Shown one piece after another: positions 55,936-64,000 of a stretch of DNA of 64,000 nucleotides (positions are counted from its first letter, which is position 1; every line of letters starts with the position of its first letter). The notes under the pieces were generated by a model. That model saw only the letters and a list, made by a program, of their open reading frames with translations. It was not told the origin of the DNA and made no database searches. The stretch spans positions 2,088,501-2,152,500 of the forward strand of contig NC_056423.1 of the NCBI RefSeq assembly GCF_905147365.1. Direction: 5' to 3'. The position numbers were made by a program, and so were the translations under genes. Origin of the DNA: Aricia agestis. Lineage: Eukaryota; Arthropoda; Insecta; Lepidoptera; Lycaenidae.

Positions 55936-56330
55936 CTTTTTTTTTTAATGAAATAAGGGGGCAAACGAGCAAACGGGTCACCTGATGCAGAGACCAGCCA
56001 TACATATTTATTCCTCTATGCCTGATGGAAAGCAACTTCCGTCGCCCATGGACACTCGTAGCAACAGAAGAGCTGCAGGTGCGTTGCCGGCCTTTTAAGA
56101 GGGAATATGGGTAATAGGGGAGGGTAGATAAGAGAATAGGGGAGGGTAGGGAAGGGAATAGAGAAGGGAATAGGGAAGGGAATAGGGGAGGGTAGGGGAT
56201 TGGGTCTCCGGTAAACTCACTCACTCGGGGAAACACAGCGCAAGCGCTGTTTCACGCCGGTTTTCTCTGAGCCTGTGGTATTTCTCCGGTCGAGCCGGCC
56301 CATTCGTGCTGAAGCATGGCTCTAACACGT
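55936..56330 (-). mobile_element. SINE-like element with LINE-type tail, copy S9
   Basis: Complete block order with a long purine tract (GGGAAGGGAATAGGGGAGGG-type). An extra 33 bp (55988-56020) splits the conserved CACCTGATGGAAAGC string and is bordered by CCTGATG on both sides. It lies about 0.7 kb upstream of the bHLH exon. Confidence 0.87.
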
Positions 56331-56599
56331 CAAAACCTCTTCACGGTTTGTGCGTAGCATAGAAACGTGTGGGCCAATATTGATCAAGTTTTCTATGTTT
56401 AAAAACTGATGTCATCAAGAGTATCTAATGAAATATGTTTCATCATCATCAGCTCGCTTTCTGCTGTAAAATTTGGGGGGAGAGGATTTTCTAAAGCTTA
56501 GAATGTAAACTAAATCAAAGCTACAATAATGAAGATATAATCAATCTTAAAGGAATAGTAATTAAGGAGGAGGAGTAAGGAGTAGTACTATTTATATAT

Positions 56600-56855
56600 T
56601 TTATAAAATTAGGGGGCAAACGAGCAACATGATGTAAAGCAACTACCGTCGCCCATAGACACTTGCAACATCAAAAGATGCAGGTCCATTGCAGGTCCAT
56701 TGCCGCCATTTTAAGAGGCAATACGCTCCTTTCTTGAAGGTTTGCAGGTCGTGTTGGTCCAGAACTGCTGGCTACAGTAATTGGTTCCAGAGTTTTACTG
56801 TGCGTGGCAGAAAGTTACGCGAGAAACGCACGGTGGAAGACTGCCACACACCAAC
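56600..56855 (-). mobile_element. Non-LTR retrotransposon 3-prime end just upstream of the bHLH exon
   Basis: The minus strand encodes, in one frame, VRFSRNFLPRTVKLWN, followed by an early stop, then CTTCAAGAAAGGAGCG, a CCATTGCAGGT direct repeat and the LINE tail GCTCGTTTGCCCCC. It matches the copy at 26093. It supplies the first codons of a long + strand ORF that runs into the exon. That ORF is therefore not a natural gene start. Confidence 0.7.
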
Positions 56856-56870
56856 AGAATTTTAGACCAA

Positions 56871-57054
56871 AAAATTGTTTCAGCGTCTCTTCATCTCCTT
56901 CCCTAACAAGCTGTCTCTTTCCAGCATTAACCAAAGACGTCGTCAACTTTAGACCTAATAATATCAGACCAATAACCAAAGAAGACATATCCTCTTTAGA
57001 CCTAAATATTGTACCCATATCCATATCTTTCACTAACAAGCTGTCTCTTTCCAG
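56871..57054 (+). repeat. Decayed tandem duplication of the exon's 3-prime splice region
   Basis: CTAACAAGCTGTCTCTTTCC then AGCAT occurs at 56903-56927 and again at 57033-57057, 130 bp apart. After the upstream AG, ATTAACCAAAGACGTCGTCA resembles the exon start ATCAAGCCACCGACCAAGGA with a 7-nt gap. A second internal duplication, AACCAAAGA...CTTTAGACCTAA, occurs at about 56929-56959 and 56974-57007. The upstream AG, if used, puts TAG in frame nine codons in. Confidence 0.8.
57041..57054 (+). other. ss: Splice acceptor of the bHLH exon
   Basis: The polypyrimidine CTGTCTCTTTCC precedes AG at 57053-57054. CTAAC at 57033-57037 is a plausible branch site. The exon then starts with the third base of a codon, as in AG-C (serine) followed by isoleucine. 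Confidence 0.85.
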
Positions 57055-57245
57055 CATCAAGCCACCGACCAAGGACGGCGTCACGAAAAGCAACCCCAGC
57101 AAACGGCACCGAGAGCGGCTCAATGCTGAACTGGACACCCTGGCCTCCCTGCTGCCCTTCGAACAGAACATCCTCAGCAAACTCGACCGGCTGTCCATAC
57201 TGCGGCTGTCAGTCAGCTATCTGCGAACGAAGAGCTACTTCCAAG
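57055..57245 (+). CDS. ss: spineless / aryl hydrocarbon receptor homologue, bHLH exon (internal, partial)
   Basis: This 191-nt internal exon encodes 63 whole codons plus one base at each side. Residues 12-23 are SNPSKRHRERLN, the basic DNA-contacting region diagnostic of AHR/Spineless, followed by helix 1 (LNAELDTLASLLPF), a loop (EQNILSK) and helix 2 (LDRLSILRLSVSYLRTKSYF). In insects Spineless pairs with Tango (ARNT) in the nucleus and binds GCGTG-type sites; it sets antennal, leg, bristle and photoreceptor identity in Drosophila. The exon is GC-rich compared with its surroundings, and its start and end phases suit the conserved AHR-family exon layout. The upstream exon (initiator) and the PAS exons are not found here. 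The frame stays open to 57295 by chance into the intron. Identity is very secure for AHR-type bHLH-PAS; the spineless symbol follows from insect orthology. Confidence 0.93.
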
Positions 57246-57251
57246 GTATGT
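57244..57251 (+). other. ss: Splice donor of the bHLH exon
   Basis: CCAAG|GTATGT gives a good donor with GT at 57246-57247. It leaves one base (G) for the next codon, consistent with the valine that commonly follows SYFQ in this family. Confidence 0.85.
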
Positions 57252-57436
57252 TAGCCTGGTATCTTGAAATGAAAATGTTGTATTGGCCGTACTGAGAGTG
57301 GTTTAATGATTAATTAAATTAATTTAATGATGACATAAGCTGCACACATTTTCCGTCGAAATCGTCATTCAATTAAAGTTAGGTGATCATTAAATGTCTC
57401 TGAAGTCTGAAGAAGAAGCAGTTAATCATGAATTCA

Positions 57437-57736
57437 TAATGCTAAGTACTCACATACGGTTTTATTCGATAGTTTTACTCCAAATCGAGTAATAATGTGG
57501 TCCTGTGTGGACCGCAAAACTCACAGTTCGAAGTATCGCATCTAGCCGGCTCGAAGGCTCGCATCGAGCCAGCTCGATGGAATTAAATATTTAGAGTAAA
57601 ACTGAAGTACTATAATTGTATAATATTCTGTGGTAAAACTATTTAGCAATTGTGTGGACGAAAGCCCGAGCCGTGGTTTTTACTCGACGTGATTGCTTGA
57701 GCAAAACCGTATGTGAGTACAGAGTACTTAGCATTA
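57437..57736. mobile_element. TIR MITE 190 bp downstream of the bHLH exon
   Basis: TAATGCTAAGTACTCACATA and CGGTTTTATTCGA at the left face TTGAGCAAAACCGTATGTGA and GTACTTAGCATTA at the right. A GAGCCGGCT-like short palindrome array (CTAGCCGGCTCGAAGGCTCG, ATCGAGCCAGCTCGAT) lies inside. Confidence 0.75.
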
Positions 57737-57948
57737 GACGAGTCACAATTATTATACTTACCTTAAAAAATTTAATATTAATATGTCAAAAATTGTATAT
57801 TTTTGTGACTCATAATATTATGGGGCTATAAGGCACTCTGGCCAAGCCTATGCTTGGATCAAAGACATCCAATATCTACTAATGCTTACAAGGGTTATTG
57901 TAAAAAGTTATCTTTATTTAAATGAGATTATCATCATATTGTAAGTAA
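57737..57948. other. Unassigned intronic AT-rich stretch
   Basis: Nothing recognised. Confidence 0.35.
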
Positions 57949-58322
57949 TAATAATAATAATAATAATAATAGCTCCCACACCGGTTTCGGTGACGGTGGC
58001 CGGTTTCATTGAAACCAGGCCAGCTACGCAGGAGTAATTTTTATAGTGCCCAAGTGTGTGCGCAGTACACAAGAGCACTCTCTATTCCTTTACTCTCATA
58101 ACCCAGTGGGACGGCAGACCGACACGACCGGCGAGAGATCAGGCGCAGGACCGACTTTTTACATGCCCATCCGACGCATGGATCATCTTACTTGTCAGAC
58201 AATCAGGTGATCAGCCTGCATTGTCCTAACCAAACTTGGAAATAACATGTTTCCAACGCGGGAATCGAACCCACGACCTCCGAGTCAAGAGCCGCGCTCT
58301 GTACCACTAGACCACGGAGGCG
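57949..58322 (-). mobile_element. tRNA-derived SINE, full length, with AAT tail
   Basis: The minus strand begins CGCCTCCGTGGTCTAGTGGT (A box region) and has GTGGGTTCGATTCCCGCG (perfect B box). It runs to GTGTGGGAGCT and an ATT microsatellite. It is the best preserved copy here, matches 40640-41010, and lies in the intron after the bHLH exon. Confidence 0.9.
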
Positions 58323-58744
58323 TTCATTGTAAGTATAATCATTTCAAATATGGATCATAATTTATTTTTCATTCTCGTGGATGGTGCATTAGGTAGGATT
58401 CCAATATTATTTAGTAACGCAGTAGTAAAAAAAAAAAAAGGTAGGAAAGTATAATTTCTTCCATAACTTCGTTATTCAGAATACCTGAGTTACTTCGCAA
58501 ATCGCAATACTAATTAAATCGAGTAGCAGGTATCGATTTCTTATGCGGTATGACTAACAGTGGAAGCTGGCTATAAAATTTACTGACATTATATACTTCG
58601 AGCCCTTTTGAACTGTATTCCCATTGTAATAAGGGTGAAATGACGTGATTATATCGGTATGCAGTTTTGTTTGAAGACCTTATGATATATTATTGAGATG
58701 AAAAGATAAGGCTTATTAACAATGTTTTGCAAAAATCTGTTTGG
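58323..58744. other. Unassigned intronic stretch
   Basis: A poly-A run lies at about 58427. Nothing else was recognised. Confidence 0.35.
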
Positions 58745-58759
58745 CCACCAAAGTTGTGT

Positions 58760-58900
58760 TGCAGCCAAATCGTTCCAGTGGCTTAGAGCGTGACACTTGA
58801 CTTGAAGGTCGTGGGTTCGATTCCCGGGTTCGAATGCAACAAAAATGTTGTTTTCATGTTTGGTAAGAATAAGGTTTACCACTGATTAGCGAGAACTAAG
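58760..58900 (+). mobile_element. Second tRNA-like SINE type
   Basis: CAGCCAAATCGTTCCAGTGG, CTTAGAGCGTGACACTTGAC and GGTCGTGGGTTCGATTCCCG carry A- and B-box-like strings. The sequence after it (CAACAAAAATGTTGTTTTCA) differs from the other SINE. Confidence 0.6.
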
Positions 58901-59136
58901 TAAAATATTCTGTTTTAGGGTTCCAAAGAGAGCCATAGGTGCAGGACTCGAAGAAATAATATACCTTTTGCCATTTTTCGTCTTTCTTTCTCGGTAAAAA
59001 AAAAGGTTAAGTTGGATCTAGCGCCTTATTCTGATGACTAAAATGTCACATTCACAATAGCGCCCCTTATTTCTAAAACCTTGGGATTAAGGAACTTCAC
59101 TCTTTTTGAGTATTTGTGTAAATAGTGCTCTAGTAT

Positions 59137-59262
59137 TTTTTTATATAAACGGCAAACGAGCAAACGGGTCACCTGATGGAAAGCATTTACCGTCGCCTAC
59201 GGACACTGCGCAGGATTCGTTGCCGGCCTTTTAAGGGGGAATACGCTCTCTTCTTTTATCTG
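59137..59262 (-). mobile_element. LINE/SINE tail fragment
   Basis: AAACGGCAAACGAGCAAACG, TCACCTGATGGAAAGCATTT, CCGTCGCCTACGGACAC, GTTGCCGGCCTTTTAAGG. 5-prime truncated. Confidence 0.75.
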
Positions 59263-60954
59263 TACGATGGTAAAAAATACCCTCTTAGTATCGTCGGATA
59301 AAAATTAAGGCCATAAACACATAGAGCGAAGCAATTAAAATACAAATGAAGCAAGTAAATCGTCACGTATGGACGAAGCCGGCGCAATCGGTGGGGGGTA
59401 GTATATGTGTTGGCATTTGGTATACTCTTGTATGAAGACTGGTGTGGAGAAAAGTTTTAAAAAGTACATTATTAACCGACTTCTATAAAGGGGGACGTTT
59501 CTCACTCGCAGTCTATCATGGATGACATGGATGACAGTGATCTTGACAGACGTAAAAAACAGGTCAATATTGTGCAGGCTAGCTAGAAAATTTTATGTAC
59601 AAAATATACTCTAATCATGGGGATTCTAAGGTATACTTTCTACCGTACCTACCCATAATAATATTAAAGATTTTTTTTTTTAATATTAAAGTTAATTAAA
59701 GTAACGATTTCTCAAGTTGCTGGTATCAAGATCGTTGTGATTTGTGATCTTATATTTTTTTCTGAAACAGTTTTTTTCGCGAGTGTACTCAAAAAAGCGA
59801 TACATATAATTAAAGGATTGTTGAGTTGAATCCGCCGCGCCGCGGGGTACAACTCACAAGTCCGAAATATCCGAATATTCGAATATCGAATATCGGTAGC
59901 GATTGAATTATTTCGCTCATTACTAGGGTTGCCAGTCACTGTGTACTAATGTTCAAAGTTTTTTTTTTTCGAAGTCCTTATGTCTTATACCTAACCTACC
60001 CCTCTTTCCCTAATTCACACTTTTTACAATTATGTAATGTAATAATTAATTATGTTATTCATATCATATTAATGAAATTAAATATAATAATTAAATGAAG
60101 AATTGGACGAATATGTAAAGAAAAAAATATAAATGAGTTTTATGACAAAACATTTACCAAGTATAACTTCTTAAGTAATATATATATAATAAAGACAAAA
60201 AATATATTTGAAGATTAATAATATTATGTTCTGAGCCAAAATTTTGTTATAAATAATATTTTCATCGTGAAGGACATAAAAATAATGTCAAGAATATTAA
60301 ACGAACAAAGAACCTTCAAGACAGCCTTGGCGGAAGACGAGGTAATAGGTGGTTAAAACTTACTAGATTAGTTTACTACAAGGTTGCACAAAAGTTTGTA
60401 AACATGTAATAATACTTTAATTAATGTTTAGTTAGTATTTTTCTGATTTCTGTAATATGCTCGTAATCTTTTACATTATAACATTGACAACTTAGTTAGA
60501 CCAAAAAAGCATACCTATCTGTGTAAATGATTTTGACTAAAGATTGACAAATTAAGACTTGTGAATTTTTTTATCCTTCCTGTATTTTTAAATAAATACG
60601 AGTGACAACCCTATTAATATTACGCATAAATCGACATTATGAGTGTAACTGTAATCGCATACTTAGTGTTTCTGCAGTAGCAGTCGGATATCTTTCATTA
60701 GAATTATTTATTTTATGCCTGAAACTATAATTTTTCGGAGTAATGCTTTGTGTTCGACAATATTATGAAAATATTATGTCTTCTTATAAACGCTTATCTC
60801 GAGACCAAAATATCTATTGTGTTTTAACTTTTTAATAACAGTCTATTTAACAACATTTGACATAATATAATAGCTACATCGCGTTGTGCCACAAAAGCAA
60901 GGGTATTTACTATTATACCAATTTAATGTTTATGGTAGACAATTATATACACTC
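59263..60954. other. Unassigned intronic AT-rich stretch
   Basis: No gene. ORFs on either strand are short. A GC-rich string GAATCCGCCGCGCCGCGGGG lies at about 59829. No PAS-domain exon found. Confidence 0.4.
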
Positions 60955-61256
60955 AGTGGAAATGTCAAAATACAGAATTTTCCTTTATTGGAACGATGTT
61001 CCTTATCGCGCGTTGCGAAAGAAGGATAGATAGACAGACAGAAAAACATTAGAGACAGAAAAAATTAAGACGCAACTCAAAGTTGTAACGACACTTTTTG
61101 TGTCGTTGTAACGTTGTAAGCCACGACTCTCTGTCTCTCTCTCTCTCTCATAGAAAGCAAGTTATTTTCGTTTCGTCTTTCTATTTCGCATTGAACAGTG
61201 TGGTGTAGCAACGATTTTTTTTTTAACGAAGCTCCTTTTTCTTTTGTTCAGTGTAT
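60955..61256. repeat. GAACGAAGTTCC repeat family, copy 2
   Basis: TTGGAACGATGTTCCTTATC then GCGCGTTGCGAAAG, GTTGTAACGACACTTTTTGT, GTGTCGTTGTAACGTTGTAA, a (CT)n run, and ACGAAGCTCCTTTTTCTTTT toward GTTCAGTG. It matches 19050-19230 and is longer at the right. Confidence 0.6.
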
Positions 61257-61283
61257 ACGGGTTTTTTGGTACTTAAGAATAAC

Positions 61284-61330
61284 TTCGTTCCATCCGGGTG
61301 TCCCTTAACACCTCTCAAGTTTTTGTTTGT
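61284..61330. repeat. Dispersed repeat shared with 20752
   Basis: TTCCATCCGGGTGTCCCTTA then ACACCTCTCAAGTTTTT. Confidence 0.55.
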
Positions 61331-62065
61331 TCACAAAATCCACCGTCAATTAAATTCGTTTTCACCAATCCGAAGCACTAAGCATACAATATAAACTCAG
61401 TAGAAATGTAAAACTACACAATTTTTAGTACCTAAAGGGTATTTAAAATTTTTATTTTATTTTATTTTATTTTATTTGGGTGGCTTACAGCTAACAATAT
61501 TATATTAAGCTTAAAAGATAGTTAACAAAAAAGCCAATTACAAGCCTCCACAGATAACAGTTACTTTAGAGTAGGTAATTGGTGTAAGATAAAACATACA
61601 ATTAATAATATAAATAACAACAAACAACAATTTTAACAAATTAGTGACAGTAAGATTATTTATAATAAATAATAATTATTTGCTTAATATGCGTATTGCT
61701 TAATTTTTCCATTGACCATAATTGTAGGTATGTCCTTATCCATATAATGCATTCAAAGTACAAACTATGATAACACAGGAGATGAAAAAAAAAAAAAATT
61801 ATCTAATAACATATTTATCATATTATTATGTCTGGGTGTCTGCCTAGAATCGCGGTATTTATAGAAGCTAGGCTACTTGTGAAAAGATCGATAGTGGGTT
61901 CCGACTTAGCGAGCTCATTAAACAGTCTCATTGACCTCAAAAAGAATGAATTTTGCCTGTAAGAGGTACGCGCATGAGGTATGTGCAGAATATTTCTTAT
62001 GCGACAGTGGCGTGGTGGTATATTTAGGTTGTGTGTGTGAAAATGTGAAACTACACATTTTTTGT
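61331..62065. other. Unassigned stretch with pentanucleotide run
   Basis: A (TTTTA)n run lies at about 61449-61480. No gene found. Confidence 0.4.
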
Positions 62066-62105
62066 CAGGGTTCCGTACCTAAAGGGTATAAACGGTTCTT
62101 TTTTT
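62066..62105 (+). mobile_element. GTCY-type element, 5-prime scrap
   Basis: AGGGTTCCGTACCTAAAGGG then TATAAACGG. The rest is missing. Confidence 0.6.
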
Positions 62106-62289
62106 ATTCACCAAAGCCACTATCATAATACATTAGTATTCACCAATCCAATGTACCAGGTATACATAAGCTCGTCTTTTTCAGCCCCAATACCGTGCCT
62201 GCCTCCGCGAGGTACCGGAAGAGGGTATTGATCGATGCTAATGCCTATTGATGCAGGCTGGGGGCCTGGTGGAGTGGGGGCTCCTCCCA

Positions 62290-62402
62290 AATACTTTCTG
62301 GGACGAACTGTCACCAGCAGTATTTCCGGAATCCGGACCAATACGACCTGCAAACCTTCAAGAAGAGAGCGTATTCCCTTTTAAAAGGCCGGCAATGCAC
62401 CT
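62290..62402 (+). mobile_element. Non-LTR retrotransposon 3-prime fragment
   Basis: CCAGCAGTATTTCCGGAATC, CGACCTGCAAACCTTCAAGA, AGAGAGCGTATTCCCTTTT and AAAAGGCCGGCAATGCACC match the LINE remnants at 26093 and 56600, but cover the segment between them and the tail. Confidence 0.65.
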
Positions 62403-63565
62403 TATATATAATATATAATTATTGTCTTTAATAATAATAATATTTTGTTTATAATATTGTGCTTGACATAACGTGGAGAGGAGATTTTAAACTTGGCATA
62501 AGAAACAAGAAACGTAGGAAAAAAATTCGTACCAGGAAGTTTTTTGGACCTTAAAGGTCCAAAAAAATCATAACAAGATTAGCTAAAGTAGATACACAAT
62601 TTACCAGAAATCTATGAAAATTAATAAACAATTAAATACTTAAGTAATAAAAACAATAATAGTTACAATCATCGAGTTATAATATTAGGATTTAGGACAT
62701 TCATGGTTACAATAATATTGTTTAAAATATATTATTTAGGTATTTTATGTAAAGTACCTACCACAAAATATTTAATTGTTAAATTCATGTTATTTATTAT
62801 ACCTCACTAAAGTAAACAGTGTACTATTTTTCTATCCTCTGACTTGTAAATGGGCTTTTTCAGCAGCTATTTCAATTAATTCTTATCGCTTTCAGTACCG
62901 CCCCTAGAAATTCTATTACTCGTATTTACAACAAAGGCACATTAAAAATTAATATTGAAAGCAAAAACGAGTATCTGAATATTAAATCTTAACACAGTTC
63001 AATAAAAAACCGTTTAGCGACCGCCATGATTGATTATGGCGTTATCGGCCATTTTGTGGCGTCCGACATTTTGTTTATCGTGAAACTCGAAAAAAATATA
63101 ATTTCTCACCCTTATCGCTGTTTTAATTGTTTTTTTGATCTTGCTGTGTGCATTTTGATGTTGTTTTGGAAAATTAGGTCGTTGCCTGATTTTGCTGCGG
63201 AAAGTTTTTCTCTATCTGGTGATATTACTATCAACTCTTATTTTATTAAAATTTGGCTCCACCAGCATTAATATGGATTTATGTTCCAATTGATATTCCT
63301 GACCTGCCATTACTTTAGCTACAAATGCAGAAAGACTTAACATTTTTTCTTTCTTTCTTTCTTTTCTTCTATATTTCCTTGTCTCAACTTTGAACCTTCT
63401 CAACCTTACCGTCTTATTAAAAGTAGGGGCAAAAGCATTATTTTTATGCATCAATTCACTAATACATGTGATATATTCGCTGTTGTGTGTGTATGTGTGT
63501 TGTGTCGTATTTTTCCGCTTGTTCACACCGCTGACGCGCTATGAATCACAAATTTTGTACAGTCA
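62403..63565. other. Unassigned AT-rich stretch
   Basis: Nothing beyond low-complexity TTTC runs (63345-63365) and incidental ORFs. No exon with domain similarity seen. Confidence 0.35.
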
Positions 63566-63644
63566 CACACAAAAATTAATTATGTATTTGTAAGAGCGCA
63601 CAAATGTTTGTTGTGAGCACTTACAAATAAATAATTTTTGTGTG
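63566..63644. repeat. Small foldback
   Basis: CACAAAAATTAATTATGTAT...TTGTAAG pairs with CTTACAAATAAATAATTTTT...GTGTG with a 4-nt difference. The spacer contains GCACAAATGTTTGTTGTGAGC. Confidence 0.65.
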
Positions 63645-63662
63645 TATTGTATGCGGTGTTTT

Positions 63663-63905
63663 ATGTCAAATACTATATATTATGTGCCAGTGGCAAAGGA
63701 TGGCTCAGAGGAAAGCTCTTTCTCCATCTCTTTATGCTTCACGCATTCCCGGCGGATTGGGGATATCGGCCGGGGTATGAGGGATTCTCCTGCGGTCTAC
63801 ACACTAAAACTCCACCCGCTTAAAGCAGAGGAAGCCCTAGCCTTAATATTTAGACGAGATGGCCCGGACGAGTGTAAACAATTGATACATGAATTATATG
63901 AATAA
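63663..63905 (+). CDS. Unrecognised 80-codon ORF (uncertain)
   Basis: Starting at ATG 63663 this frame gives 80 residues, ending in ALIFRRDGPDECKQLIHELYE-like acidic sequence (last 20: LIFRRDGPDECKQLIHELYE is residues 61-80). From about 63690 the sequence is far richer in GC than its surroundings, and the C-terminal half has charged, helix-compatible composition, as expected of real coding DNA. I recognise no domain. It could be a small exon, a degenerate transposon ORF piece, or chance. An in-frame ATG at 63642 is an alternative start. Confidence 0.25.
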   Translation: MSNTIYYVPVAKDGSEESSFSISLCFTHSRRIGDIGRGMRDSPAVYTLKLHPLKAEEALALIFRRDGPDECKQLIHELYE

Positions 63906-64000
63906 TTCATATATGAATTGTTTATATGAATAAGATTAACATAAGATTCAACAGATATGCTCTATTATCCTAAGTAATACTGTAAATTCTGCGTGCTGTT

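Noticed and set aside
56804..57054. Upstream extension of the bHLH reading frame, beginning MAESYARNARWKTA
   Set aside because: This part is antisense LINE sequence and intron. A clear splice acceptor at 57053-57054 starts the real exon.
56815..57198. 127-codon antisense ORF across the exon
   Set aside because: A shadow of the bHLH exon and LINE remnant on the opposite strand, with no domain.
59800..60400. PAS-domain exon downstream of the bHLH exon
   Set aside because: I searched for the residues that follow the bHLH in this family and found none up to 64000. The next exon lies beyond the window.

Overview
This window looks like part of a lepidopteran (moth or butterfly) nuclear genome. 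It is AT-rich and intron-like, and it is packed with insect-type transposable elements. The repertoire is typical of Lepidoptera: Helitrons with TC...CTAG ends inserted between A and T, a SINE-like family with a LINE-type tail, foldback MITEs, and a GTCY-microsatellite rolling-circle family. No bacterial-style gene organisation is present.

I can support only one coding exon with confidence: 57055..57245 on the + strand. It encodes the bHLH domain of an aryl hydrocarbon receptor-type bHLH-PAS protein, which in insects is spineless (ss). Both splice sites are visible. The exon carrying the initiator methionine and the following PAS exons are not recognisable, so the window appears to be mostly intron or upstream sequence of this gene. 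A repeat-poor, CpG-rich block at 35.9-36.8 kb is a candidate promoter or non-coding first exon. A cluster of seven GCGTG cores (the core of the AHR/Spineless-partner binding site) at 24.42-24.57 kb is a candidate autoregulatory element. Both are inferences.

Layout. 0-5.2 kb: TTAA-specific elements, a hAT element with two nested insertions, foldback MITEs and GTCY-type elements. 5.2-8.5 kb: mostly unassigned, with one SINE-like copy. 8.5-10.2 kb: composite Helitron (reverse). 10.2-15.1 kb: unassigned AT-rich sequence. 15.4-16.1 kb: cluster of palindromic MITEs. 16.9-21.8 kb: hAT, SINE-like and tandem Helitron copies. 22.0-23.6 kb: a stack of nested elements. 24-29.2 kb: SINE-like copies, the GCGTG cluster, LINE 3-prime remnants, a 177-bp AT microsatellite and a TTAA element. 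31-35.3 kb: SINE-like, GTCY, palindromic and Helitron elements. 35.9-36.8 kb: CpG-rich block. 37.4-39.5 kb: a dense series of foldback MITEs. 40-45.2 kb: SINEs and MITEs. 46.1-47.7 kb: second composite Helitron (forward). 49.5-55.3 kb: hAT foldback, GTCY elements and nested MITEs. 56-57.3 kb: SINE-like copy, LINE remnant, a duplicated splice acceptor and the bHLH exon. 57.4-64 kb: downstream intron with MITE and SINE copies, and an unrecognised 80-codon ORF near the right edge.

The most informative signals are: (i) a decayed partial copy of the bHLH exon's own splice acceptor 130 bp upstream, which would cause early termination if used; (ii) the GCGTG cluster; (iii) a MITE family with perfect 8-bp target duplications in all three copies, one of which is only 43 bp long; (iv) nested insertions that give clear relative ages and, in one case, an empty site; and (v) a composite Helitron present twice in opposite orientations. 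No search or alignment tool was used. Family assignments rest on motifs, termini and target-site duplications read directly.
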